From an uncultured Pelagibacteraceae bacterium (lineage in GTDB: Bacteria; Pseudomonadota; Alphaproteobacteria; Pelagibacterales; Pelagibacteraceae): a stretch of DNA of 34,898 nt. The translations under genes were made by a program, and so were the position numbers. A model generated the notes under the pieces. The model made no database searches, was not told where the DNA came from, and saw nothing but the letters and a program-made list of their open reading frames with translations. This document shows, piece by piece, positions 16,491-24,221 of the stretch. The stretch spans positions 1 through 34,898 of the forward strand of contig CACGAV010000011.1 of NCBI GenBank assembly GCA_902571095.1. The letters are read 5' to 3'. Within the stretch, counting starts at the first letter, position 1; the number at the start of each line of letters is the position of its first letter.

Positions 16491-17093
16491 TTATTTTAAA
16501 AGTATTGTAATAGCAGTTAAAACTAACAATATAGCTAAGATATATTCAGTAATTTTTTTAGATTTTTCATTTTTAATAAAAATCCGCAAGCTATTTCCAA
16601 ATATAGCCCAAATACAAATTGATGGAAAACAGACTACAGCAGCTGTAATTGTTATAAACATTGTAGCTACTAAAAAATTTTCCTCTGATGGAAAAAAACC
16701 CGACGCTACAGTTATAGCCACAGTCCATGCTTTTGGATTAACAAATTGAAATAAGGATGCCTCATAAAATTTTAAAGGTCTACCTTTACTATCCTTTTCA
16801 ACTAAATTAAAAGAACCTATTATTTTCCAACCAAGATAAAGCAAATAAACAAAACATATGATTTTCAGGTAAAATTGTAATTGAGGAAAAATTAAAAACA
16901 AGTTTCCTAAACCGAAGCAAACCATCCCTATTTGAAAAATGTGACCAAGTGGTATGCCAATTAAATGCGGAAGAGTTCTAATAAACCCAAATTTTAATCC
17001 AGATGCTGTTAACATTGCATTATTTGGCCCCGGGGTAGCAAACATTATGAAATAGTAAGTTACCAAAGCACCAAACAGCTGAAGATCAATCAT
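16491..17093 (-). CDS. LysE/RhtB family amino-acid exporter
   Basis: A 200-residue membrane protein with about six hydrophobic helices. The N-terminal FATPGPNNAMLTASGLKFGF is the RhtB/LysE signature (PGPN), and FQFVNPKAWTVAI in the middle (residues about 115-127) is the second conserved motif (NPKxW). Relatives export amino acids such as threonine, homoserine, leucine or lysine across the inner membrane; the substrate here is unknown. It overlaps the upstream phosphatase gene by four bases (ATGA on the minus strand), so the two form one transcript. Confidence 0.87.
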   Translation of the reverse strand: MIDLQLFGALVTYYFIMFATPGPNNAMLTASGLKFGFIRTLPHLIGIPLGHIFQIGMVCFGLGNLFLIFPQLQFYLKIICFVYLLYLGWKIIGSFNLVEKDSKGRPLKFYEASLFQFVNPKAWTVAITVASGFFPSEENFLVATMFITITAAVVCFPSICIWAIFGNSLRIFIKNEKSKKITEYILAILLVLTAITILLK

Positions 17094-17752
17094 AAATATT
17101 TTTCGATGATTTTTTCAAAGTTGGAAAAATCTTTAATTAAAATTTTATGGGGAATTTCATTAATATTTTTTTCTGTATAACCTTCTTCAACCAATATAAA
17201 CGGAATTTTAGCATTATATGCAGACAGTGAATCTACTTCACTGTCACCTATCATAATACTTTTCTTTATATCACCACCAATAATTTCAATAACATTTGTT
17301 AAGTGTCGAGGGTCGGGTTTGTTAAAATCAAATGTATCGCAACCAGCTATATATTCGAAATATTGTTCTAGATTGATTTTTCTAAGCAAATCAACCGCAA
17401 GTCTTTCTTGTTTATTTGTACAAACTCCCATTAAAATTTGATTTGATTTTGCCCACTTAAGAAAATTAACAACACCGTTAACTGGTTTGCTTCCCTTATC
17501 AATATTTTTTGCATAGAAATCAATAAATTCCTTAACCATCTCTTTTTTTAATTTTTCATCTTTGATTTCATCTCTAAATGTTCTTTGCATCATAATCCAG
17601 GCACCTCTGCCAGCTATATGCTTAATATCCTCAAGACTTTTTTGAGGATAACCAAATTTTTTCATAACGTGATTGTGCGCGCCCATTAAGTCTGGCGCTG
17701 TATCGACCAACGTTCCATCTAAATCGAATAATATTGTTAATTTTTGATTCAT
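17090..17752 (-). CDS. HAD-family phosphatase, phosphoglycolate phosphatase-like
   Basis: A 220-residue haloacid-dehalogenase hydrolase. Motif I is LFDLDGTLVDTAPDL with nucleophile Asp10 and general acid Asp12. Motif II is the CTNKQ segment near residue 116. Motif III/IV are the lysine in FNKPDPRHL and MIGDSEVDSLSA. The helical C1 cap and overall length fit Gph (2-phosphoglycolate phosphatase), which salvages phosphoglycolate from DNA repair or other sources. Close homologues such as PpaX or PhnX-like phosphatases are possible. The gene precedes and overlaps the LysE/RhtB gene, and is divergent from glmU with 71 bases between. Confidence 0.8.
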   Translation of the reverse strand: MNQKLTILFDLDGTLVDTAPDLMGAHNHVMKKFGYPQKSLEDIKHIAGRGAWIMMQRTFRDEIKDEKLKKEMVKEFIDFYAKNIDKGSKPVNGVVNFLKWAKSNQILMGVCTNKQERLAVDLLRKINLEQYFEYIAGCDTFDFNKPDPRHLTNVIEIIGGDIKKSIMIGDSEVDSLSAYNAKIPFILVEEGYTEKNINEIPHKILIKDFSNFEKIIEKYL

Positions 17753-17823
17753 TTTAATAAGTATTATAAAGAAATATTTTGTGAGTTATTACCATATTAA
17801 ATCTAATGTAAATACAAATTTTA

Positions 17824-18465
17824 ATGAAAACAAATTCAAATCTTAGAAAAATTGAAAAGCATAGATTAAAACAAGATTTGCTCAGAAAAAAAGCAATTAA
17901 ATCTGGAGTAAATTTAATAGCACCAGAAACTATCTTTTTATCAAATGATACTAAATTCGGAAAAAATGTAACTATAAATCCTTATGTAGTAATTGGAAAA
18001 AAAGTAAGAATTGGTAATGATGTTGAAATTTTACCTTTTAGCCATATAGAGGGAGCAAAAATAGAAAACAAAGTTAAGATTGGACCGTACGCAAGATTAA
18101 GAGAAGGGACGCATCTAATGTCTGGTGTTAAAATTGGAAATTTTGTGGAGACAAAAAAATCAACAATAAAAAAAAATTCTAAAGTCAATCATTTGTCATA
18201 TATTGGAGATACCAAGGTTGGAAAGAATTCTAATATTGGTGCTGGTACAATAACTTGCAACTATGATGGAATTAAAAAAAATCAAACAATAATTTCTGAT
18301 AATGTTTTTATAGGATCAAATAGCTCACTTGTAGCACCAATTAAAATAAGAAAAAATGCTGTGGTTGGCGCGGGATCAGTAATTACAAAAGATGTTAAAG
18401 AAAATTCTTTAGCAATAGAGAGATCAGAACAAGAAGAAATAGAAAACTACAAAAGAAAAAAATAA
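17824..18465 (+). CDS. glmU: Stand-alone glucosamine-1-phosphate N-acetyltransferase (GlmU C-terminal domain only)
   Basis: A 213-residue left-handed beta-helix protein matching only the second half of GlmU. The start RKIEKHRLKQDLLRKKAIKS corresponds to the linker helix, and the first residue aligns near E. coli residue 241. Acetyltransferase residues are kept: Arg91 (YARLREGTHL), the GNFVETKKS lysines, catalytic His123 (VNHLSYIGD) and the NIGAGTITCNYDG segment. It should acetylate glucosamine-1-phosphate to GlcNAc-1-phosphate. The pyrophosphorylase domain (E. coli 1-227) is absent; upstream there are only 71 bases and then a gene on the other strand. UDP-GlcNAc formation thus needs a separate uridylyltransferase. 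It overlaps glmS by one base. Confidence 0.85.
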   Translation: MKTNSNLRKIEKHRLKQDLLRKKAIKSGVNLIAPETIFLSNDTKFGKNVTINPYVVIGKKVRIGNDVEILPFSHIEGAKIENKVKIGPYARLREGTHLMSGVKIGNFVETKKSTIKKNSKVNHLSYIGDTKVGKNSNIGAGTITCNYDGIKKNQTIISDNVFIGSNSSLVAPIKIRKNAVVGAGSVITKDVKENSLAIERSEQEEIENYKRKK

Positions 18466-20282
18466 TGTGTGGAATAATAGGTATTGCTAGTAATAAATCT
18501 GTTTCTGTAAATATAATAAATGCTCTAAAAAAATTAGAGTATAGAGGATATGATTCAGCTGGATTAGCAACTATCAATCAAGGGAGAATTGATGAAAAAA
18601 AATGTCCCGGAAGAGTTGAAAAACTTGAAAGGATTTTATTTCAAAATCCTAGTGAAGGAAATCTGGGTATAGGCCACGTAAGATGGGCTACACACGGTGT
18701 CCCCAACGAGGCAAATGCTCACCCACACTCAACAGATATAGTTTCAGTTGTGCATAATGGAATTATTGAAAATTCAAATGAATTAAAAAAAATCTTGGAA
18801 AAAGAGGGAAAGATATTTAAATCCCAAACAGATACTGAAGTAATAACAGTTTTACTCACAGAAAAACTAAAAAATAACAAACCATTAGAAGCGGTATTTA
18901 AAACCTTAAGTCTCTTGAGAGGAAGTTTTGCATTAGGAATAATTTTTAAAAACTTCAAAGATTTCGTAATTGGCGCAAGAAGAGGGAGCCCTTTAGCTGT
19001 TGGCTATTCAAATGATGAGAATTATCTAGGTTCCGACTCATATGCATTAAAATCTATGACAAATAAAATTTCTTATTTAGATGATGGAGATATTTGTCTT
19101 TTATCTAAAGATCAAGTTAAATTTTACAATTCAAAAAAAGAAAAAATTAATAAAGAAATTTTTACACTGTCTGAGAACAAGTTTGAAGTCAGCAAGGGGA
19201 ACTATAAAAACTTTATGATCAAAGAAATTTTTGAGCAACCAAATACAATAAAAACTTGTTTAAAAGAATACATTGATAAAATTAGAGAAGAAATTAATTT
19301 CTACAATCTTCCAATTGATCCAAAAAGATTAAAAAAAATAGTTCTTATAGGTTGTGGGACTGCCTACCACTCTTGTCTAGTTACTAAATATTGGTTGGAA
19401 GATTTTACAAATTTGGATATCGAAACAGATATTGCCTCTGAATTTAGATATAGAAATAATAGGTTTGAAAAAAATAATCTTTATATTTTTGTTTCTCAGT
19501 CAGGCGAAACAGCGGACACTTTTGCTGCATTAGATCTATGTAAAAAGCAAAAATTAAAAACTTGCTCAGTAGTAAATGTTGTAGAAAGTTCAATTGCTAG
19601 ACAATCAGATTGTGTATTACCAATACATGCAGGACCTGAAATTGGTGTTGCTTCCACAAAAGCATTTTTAGGTCAAATGCTTGTTCTATATTTATTATCT
19701 TTGAAGATTGGAGAGTTGAGAGGAGATTTAGACAATAATCAGTATAAGAAATTAATAAAGGAGTTAAAAGATTTACCTAAACTAATAAACGAGACATTAA
19801 AAGAGGAAGAAAAAATTCAACTTATAGCAAAAGATATTTTTGAATCGAAAGGATCAATGTTTTTAGGCAGAGGTTCATCTTATCCAATAGCAATGGAGGG
19901 GGCATTAAAGTTAAAAGAACTATCATACCTACACGCAGAAGGATATCCGGCTGGTGAGATGAAACATGGACCTTTAGCTTTAATAGAGGATGGATTACCA
20001 GTAGTTGTTATTGCCCCAAAAGATAAATATTTTGAAAAAACACTATCAAACATGCAAGAAGTAATTGCTAGAGGAGGAAAGGTTTTACTCCTTACAAATT
20101 CGGAAAATAAAGTTATAAGTGAAAATATCAGATTTCAAATTGATTTACCTATATCAGGTCTAACTCTTACACCTTTTCTTTTTACTATTCCTCTTCAACT
20201 ACTTTCTTATCATGTTGCCATGTTTAAAAAATGTGATATTGATAAACCCAGAAATTTAGCTAAATCAGTTACGGTTGAATAA
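18465..20282 (+). CDS. glmS: Glutamine--fructose-6-phosphate aminotransferase (isomerising)
   Basis: A 605-residue complete GlmS, which makes glucosamine-6-phosphate from fructose-6-phosphate and glutamine, the entry to UDP-GlcNAc. The N-terminal glutaminase domain starts MCGIIGIA with nucleophile Cys2, and shows LEYRGYDSAGLA, HVRWATHGVP and HNGIIEN. Two SIS domains follow (from about 285 and 455), with GCGTAYHSC, SQSGETADT and ELSYLHAEGYPAGEMKHGP. The C-terminal DKPRNLAKSVTVE is the usual end. TAATG overlap with the glmU domain shows coupled expression. There is no glmS ribozyme; the upstream sequence is coding. The two genes upstream and here form a compact amino-sugar unit. Confidence 0.96.
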   Translation: MCGIIGIASNKSVSVNIINALKKLEYRGYDSAGLATINQGRIDEKKCPGRVEKLERILFQNPSEGNLGIGHVRWATHGVPNEANAHPHSTDIVSVVHNGIIENSNELKKILEKEGKIFKSQTDTEVITVLLTEKLKNNKPLEAVFKTLSLLRGSFALGIIFKNFKDFVIGARRGSPLAVGYSNDENYLGSDSYALKSMTNKISYLDDGDICLLSKDQVKFYNSKKEKINKEIFTLSENKFEVSKGNYKNFMIKEIFEQPNTIKTCLKEYIDKIREEINFYNLPIDPKRLKKIVLIGCGTAYHSCLVTKYWLEDFTNLDIETDIASEFRYRNNRFEKNNLYIFVSQSGETADTFAALDLCKKQKLKTCSVVNVVESSIARQSDCVLPIHAGPEIGVASTKAFLGQMLVLYLLSLKIGELRGDLDNNQYKKLIKELKDLPKLINETLKEEEKIQLIAKDIFESKGSMFLGRGSSYPIAMEGALKLKELSYLHAEGYPAGEMKHGPLALIEDGLPVVVIAPKDKYFEKTLSNMQEVIARGGKVLLLTNSENKVISENIRFQIDLPISGLTLTPFLFTIPLQLLSYHVAMFKKCDIDKPRNLAKSVTVE

Positions 20283-20292
20283 GTTTTTTCAT

Positions 20293-21297
20293 ATGAATTT
20301 GAAAAAAATTTTTCTATTTAATTTTATTACTTTGTTTATTTTTTTTTCTTTGTTTGAAATTTTCATAAGATTTTTCAATTTAGCAGATTTAACCGGAGTA
20401 AGTAAAAATTTGATAGTTCAAAAAAAAGGAATTCATTATAATGCTCCTAACATTACAGGAAAAGCTTTTGGAAAAACTGTTTACACAGATAATTTTGGAT
20501 TTAGAGTTCCAGAAAATAATTATACTTATAAAGATAAAAAATTATCAATATTAATACTTGGTGACAGTGTGAGTTTTGGCGTTGGAGTTGACGAAGAAAA
20601 AACATTTGTTGGTATGTTGAGAGATGAGTTTAATAATATAAATTTATTTAATAGTTCTGTTTCGGGCTACAGCTTAAAAGAGTTTCCAAAAATAATTAAA
20701 CTTAATAAAAACATTGAAAATTTAAATGAAGTTATTCTATTTTATACTTTAAATGACATCTCTTTTGAACAAACATTGCTAAATGTTGATGAGGAATTTC
20801 AAAAATCTAAAACCGATAAGAAATTAAGTTTTTATGATAAATTAAAAAAAAATTATTATTTAATTAAAATTAATGCATTTTTGAGGAATAAATCTGCATC
20901 TTATATGTGGTTAAGAGGGAATTTAACAAATCCATCAGACAGACACTTTTTTTATACATTTCCTATTTATAAAAACAAAAATGCAGTCAAAAATTTAAAT
21001 TTGCAATTTAAAAAATTGAATGAAGTTTTAGTGGAAGAAAATTTTAACTTTACCGTTGTAATTTTACCTTATGAATTTCAGTCAAGAAAACAAAATTGTA
21101 ATGAAGATTACTTAATCCCCCAAAACGAAGTAAAGAAAATTTTAAATAATATTAATATAAATTTTTTAGATTATAGTAAAATTTTTTGCAATCACTATAA
21201 TCCTAAAAAACTTTTTTTAAAATATGATCCTGTGCATTTATCCGAAGAAGGGCATAATTTAGTTTTTTTAAATTTAAAAAAAGATCTAAATTTTTAA
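20293..21297 (+). CDS. Membrane-anchored SGNH/GDSL-hydrolase-like protein
   Basis: A 334-residue protein with one N-terminal hydrophobic helix (residues about 5-28) and the rest probably on the periplasmic side. SGNH signatures can be followed: block I ILGDSVSFG with Ser92, Gly125 in SSVSGYS, Asn154 in TLNDIS, and the C-terminal DPVH (Asp312, His315) catalytic pair. Such proteins include esterases, lipases and polysaccharide acetyl-esterases or acetyltransferase partners; the substrate is unknown. I choose ATG 20293, ten bases after the glmS stop, over an in-frame TTG at 20275 inside glmS. Location after glmS suggests action on an amino-sugar-containing envelope glycan (inference). Confidence 0.75.
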   Translation: MNLKKIFLFNFITLFIFFSLFEIFIRFFNLADLTGVSKNLIVQKKGIHYNAPNITGKAFGKTVYTDNFGFRVPENNYTYKDKKLSILILGDSVSFGVGVDEEKTFVGMLRDEFNNINLFNSSVSGYSLKEFPKIIKLNKNIENLNEVILFYTLNDISFEQTLLNVDEEFQKSKTDKKLSFYDKLKKNYYLIKINAFLRNKSASYMWLRGNLTNPSDRHFFYTFPIYKNKNAVKNLNLQFKKLNEVLVEENFNFTVVILPYEFQSRKQNCNEDYLIPQNEVKKILNNININFLDYSKIFCNHYNPKKLFLKYDPVHLSEEGHNLVFLNLKKDLNF

Positions 21298-21307
21298 TTA
21301 AATTAAT

Positions 21308-21976
21308 TTAGTATATGCAATAAATCTTTACTTTTTTCTTTTGCAAAAAATCTACAGGCAGAATTCTTTTTTTTTGATTTTTAATTTTATAAAATATTTC
21401 CGTTTTTTTTTTAGTATTTAACCATAGAAATATTGACTTAGATTTGTTAATAATTTTTAAATTAATAGTTATTCTTTTAAAGTCTTTTCTAGTAACTGAT
21501 CTAACAATTTTATTTGAGTTTTTATGTAGGTCATATTTAAAAATCGAAGCTATATGACCATCGTCACCCATACCAAGTAAAAAAATATCAAATATAATTT
21601 TTTTTTTAAAATATTTTCTTATTTTTTTTCCATATAGTTTTACAGCTTTTTTTAAATTTATATTTTCAGTATTTATTGAATATATTTGATTTTTATTAAT
21701 TTGAATAAATTTAAAAAAATTATTTTTCACTAAATAAAAATTTGAATAGGGAGATTTTTTCGGCACAAATCTCTCATCCCCCCAAAAAAAATCAATATTA
21801 TTCCAATTGACTTTTGCTTTAGACAATTTTTTGTATAATCGTTTTGGGCTATTGCCTCCTGCTAAAACAAAACTTAACCTTTGTTTTGAACGTTCTTTAT
21901 CTCTAGCTATCTTTTCAAATTCATTGACAAATGTCTCTATTAGCTTTTTTTCCCCTTTTTTTCTTACAAATTTCAT
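21308..21976 (-). CDS. pgl: 6-phosphogluconolactonase
   Basis: A 222-residue DevB/SOL-type lactonase that hydrolyses 6-phosphogluconolactone to 6-phosphogluconate. Motifs seen: LAGGNSPKRLYKKL near residue 38, NIDFFWGDERFVP with SNF shortly after, and LLGMGDDGHIASIF near 136, all characteristic of Pgl. The protein is unusually rich in Lys and Ile even for this window. Neither glucose-6-phosphate dehydrogenase (zwf) nor 6-phosphogluconate dehydratase (edd) is beside it, although pgl is commonly linked to them. It is a single-gene unit, convergent with the SGNH gene and divergent from aroG. Confidence 0.87.
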   Translation of the reverse strand: MKFVRKKGEKKLIETFVNEFEKIARDKERSKQRLSFVLAGGNSPKRLYKKLSKAKVNWNNIDFFWGDERFVPKKSPYSNFYLVKNNFFKFIQINKNQIYSINTENINLKKAVKLYGKKIRKYFKKKIIFDIFLLGMGDDGHIASIFKYDLHKNSNKIVRSVTRKDFKRITINLKIINKSKSIFLWLNTKKKTEIFYKIKNQKKRILPVDFLQKKKVKIYCIY

Positions 21977-22004
21977 AATTTAAAGAATAGCAAATAAAAC
22001 CACC

Positions 22005-22033
22005 TTGGAAATTTCCAAAGAGCATTATATATA
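22005..22033 (+). promoter_or_regulatory. Probable aroG promoter with a perfect 14-bp palindrome over the -35
   Basis: TTGGAAATTTCCAA at 22005-22018 is a perfect 14-base palindrome. Its first six bases (TTGGAA) can act as a -35 element, followed 17 bases later by TATATA at 22028-22033. Transcription would start near 22040, about nine bases before the aroG ATG. A dimeric regulator bound to the palindrome would block RNA polymerase. The palindrome may equally serve the divergent pgl gene. Confidence 0.45.
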
Positions 22034-22048
22034 TAGCACAGGTTAAAT

Positions 22049-23425
22049 ATGAAAAAATGGAAATTAGATAGTTGGAAAAAATATCCTGCTAAACATATAC
22101 CCGAATATCAAGATACTAAGGAACTTGATCTGGTTTTAGGCAAGGTAAAAAAATACCCTCCTTTAGTATTTGCAGGTGAGTCTCGTTCTTTGAAAAAAGC
22201 ACTAGGCAATGTAGTTGATGGAAAAGCTTTTTTATTACAAGGAGGAGATTGTGCTGAAAGTTTTGCTGAATTTCATCCAGACAATATAAGAGACACTTTT
22301 AAAGTTCTTTTACAAATGTCTTTAGTTTTGACTGCCTCTGCTTCAGTTCCGGTTGTAAAAATTGGAAGAATTGCTGGACAATTTTCAAAACCTAGAAGTT
22401 TACCAACTGAAAAAAAAGATGGAAAAGAATTACCAAGTTATTTAGGTGATAACATCAATGGTATGGAATTTTCAGAAAAAGCTAGACAACCAGATGCTAA
22501 AAGATTGTTTAGAGCATATTCACAATCTGCATCAACATTAAATTTATTAAGAGCCTTTTCGCAAGGAGGTTTTGCAGATCTAAGGCAAGTACATTTGTGG
22601 AATTTAGGTTTTATAAAAGATAAAACTAAGGGCAAGTACAAAGAGATAGAAGATAAAATAAGTGATGCATTAGCTTTTATGGAAGCTTGCGGAATAAATT
22701 CTGACAACAATAGAAGACTTAGAACCGTAAATATCTATACTTCTCATGAGGCTTTACTATTACCGTTTGAAGAGGCGATGACAAGAGTAGACTCAACCAC
22801 AGGCGAATACCACGATACCTCAGCACACTTTGTCTGGATTGGAGATAGAACAAGACAATTAGATGGTGCGCATGTTGAATTTTGTAGAGGTATAAAAAAT
22901 CCAATAGGCCTTAAGTGTGGACCTACTTTAAAAGCTGATGAACTGATAAAGCTTTGTAATAGATTAAATCCAGAAAACGAACCTGGTAGAATGACTCTAA
23001 TCTCAAGGTTTGGTGCTAATAACGTTGAAAAATTTTTACCAAAGTTAATAAAGGCAGTTAGAAAAGAAGGTCTTAAAGTTGTTTGGTCATGCGATCCGAT
23101 GCATGGAAATACTATTAAAGCAGCTACAGGTTTTAAGACCAGAACTTTTGATAGCGTTGTGAAGGAGGTTAAAAACTTTTTTGCTATTAGTCAGGCTGAA
23201 GGAAGTTATGCGGGAGGTTTACACATAGAGATGACAGGTCAAGACGTGACAGAATGTACTGGTGGAGCACAAAAAATATCTGAACATGATTTGTCAAATA
23301 GATATAGAACTCATTGTGATCCAAGGCTTAATGCTGATCAGGCTTTAGAATTAGCTTTTTTAATTTCTGAAGAAATTAAGAAAAATTCAAAAATTTCAAA
23401 TAAAATTATTCAAGCCGCGTCTTAA
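22049..23425 (+). CDS. aroG: 3-deoxy-7-phosphoheptulonate synthase, class II (plant-type DAHP synthase)
   Basis: A 458-residue class II DAHP synthase, the first enzyme of the shikimate pathway (phosphoenolpyruvate plus erythrose-4-phosphate). Characteristic segments: LLQGGDCAESF with metal-ligand Cys68, KIGRIAGQFSKPRS, SCDPMHGNT with a His ligand, HIEMTGQDVTECTGG with the Glu ligand, and THCDPRLNADQALELAF with the Asp ligand. Class II enzymes are unrelated at sequence level to E. coli AroF/G/H; some labs use aroH or aroA for this gene, so the symbol is a convention. Its length matches the family. The stop codon is embedded in a 13-bp hairpin that precedes nadE. Confidence 0.94.
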   Translation: MKKWKLDSWKKYPAKHIPEYQDTKELDLVLGKVKKYPPLVFAGESRSLKKALGNVVDGKAFLLQGGDCAESFAEFHPDNIRDTFKVLLQMSLVLTASASVPVVKIGRIAGQFSKPRSLPTEKKDGKELPSYLGDNINGMEFSEKARQPDAKRLFRAYSQSASTLNLLRAFSQGGFADLRQVHLWNLGFIKDKTKGKYKEIEDKISDALAFMEACGINSDNNRRLRTVNIYTSHEALLLPFEEAMTRVDSTTGEYHDTSAHFVWIGDRTRQLDGAHVEFCRGIKNPIGLKCGPTLKADELIKLCNRLNPENEPGRMTLISRFGANNVEKFLPKLIKAVRKEGLKVVWSCDPMHGNTIKAATGFKTRTFDSVVKEVKNFFAISQAEGSYAGGLHIEMTGQDVTECTGGAQKISEHDLSNRYRTHCDPRLNADQALELAFLISEEIKKNSKISNKIIQAAS

Positions 23426-23470
23426 TAATTATTGTAATTATTAAGACCTGACCTTAAAAGAGAGGTAGGT
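23419..23470 (+). promoter_or_regulatory. Tandem hairpins in the aroG-nadE spacer, the second covering the nadE ribosome-binding region
   Basis: Hairpin A is a perfect 13-bp inverted repeat, left arm GTCTTAATAATTA (23419-23431), loop TTG, right arm 23435-23447; it includes the aroG stop codon. Hairpin B pairs ACCTGACCT (23446-23454, the G bulged) with AGGTAGGT (23463-23470) around an eight-base loop. Its 3' arm is the Shine-Dalgarno-like stretch eight bases before the nadE ATG. The two hairpins share bases 23446-23447. No run of T follows either, so they are not intrinsic terminators. A translational control element for nadE is possible. Confidence 0.5.
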
Positions 23471-23477
23471 ACTAATT

Positions 23478-24221
23478 ATGGATGTAAAAAAAAGAGCAGA
23501 TATAATAACGAAATGGATTAATAATTATTGTGATGAGTCGTCTTATAAACCAAAAGCACTAGTTATTGGTATTTCAGGGGGTATCGACTCTTCCGTAGTT
23601 AGTACTTTATGTGCAAGTACTGGACGTAAAACTATTGTGTTAACAATGCCAATTAAACAAATAAAGTCTCAGCACGACCTAAGCCTAACACATGCCAAAT
23701 GGTTAAAAGACAAATATAAAAATAATGTAGAACACCATTTGATAGAAATGGATAAAATTTTCAATTCTTTCTCACAGGTTTTGAACAATTTTGATAATGA
23801 GCATGGTTATGCAAATTCAAGAGCAAGGTTGAGAATGGCAACTTTATATCAAGTAGCTGCAGCTAATTCGGGATTAGTTGTGGGTACAGGTAATAAAGTC
23901 GAAGATTTTGGTGTTGGCTTCTATACTAAATATGGTGATGGTGGAGTAGATATTTCTCCAATTGCTGATTGTACTAAAACTCAAGTGTGGGAACTCGGAA
24001 AATTCCTTGGTGTATCTGAAAAAATTATTAACTCAGAACCAACAGATGGACTATGGAATGATGGTAGAAATGATGTACAACAACTTGGCATGACTTATGA
24101 GCAGCTTGAAAAAGCAATGATCAATAAAAATGACCAAAATTATAAAAAATATTTAGAAATAAGAAAGAAAAATTTACATAAAATGAATCCAATACCGGTA
24201 TGTACATTTAATGAAGAATAA
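23478..24221 (+). CDS. nadE: NAD synthetase, ammonia-dependent type
   Basis: A 247-residue N-type ATP pyrophosphatase that converts nicotinate adenine dinucleotide to NAD. The PP-loop GISGGIDSS is at 31-39. The NaAD/ATP-binding region shows GTGNKVEDFGVGFYTKYGDGGVDISPIADCTKTQVW, the acidic metal and substrate part of the family (quoted positions about 136-171). There is no N-terminal nitrilase-like glutaminase domain, so ammonia is the likely direct nitrogen donor. A SD-like GAGGTAGG precedes the ATG. It follows aroG by 52 bases that can fold into two hairpins and overlaps cysS by 11 bases. Confidence 0.93.
   Translation: MDVKKRADIITKWINNYCDESSYKPKALVIGISGGIDSSVVSTLCASTGRKTIVLTMPIKQIKSQHDLSLTHAKWLKDKYKNNVEHHLIEMDKIFNSFSQVLNNFDNEHGYANSRARLRMATLYQVAAANSGLVVGTGNKVEDFGVGFYTKYGDGGVDISPIADCTKTQVWELGKFLGVSEKIINSEPTDGLWNDGRNDVQQLGMTYEQLEKAMINKNDQNYKKYLEIRKKNLHKMNPIPVCTFNEE

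Noticed and set aside
17753-17823. Missing GlmU N-terminal domain due to a frameshift or pseudogene upstream
   Set aside because: The 71-base gap is too short and beyond it the opposite strand carries an intact phosphatase gene; the remaining GlmU half has intact catalytic residues and a proper overlap with glmS.
17753-17823. TTGTGA-N17-TCTAAT as a glmU promoter
   Set aside because: Both elements match the consensus only in part and similar matches are frequent in such AT-rich sequence, so I do not list it as a feature.
23419-23447. Hairpin after aroG as an intrinsic terminator
   Set aside because: The stem is AT-rich and no T-run follows; nadE continues on the same strand directly after.
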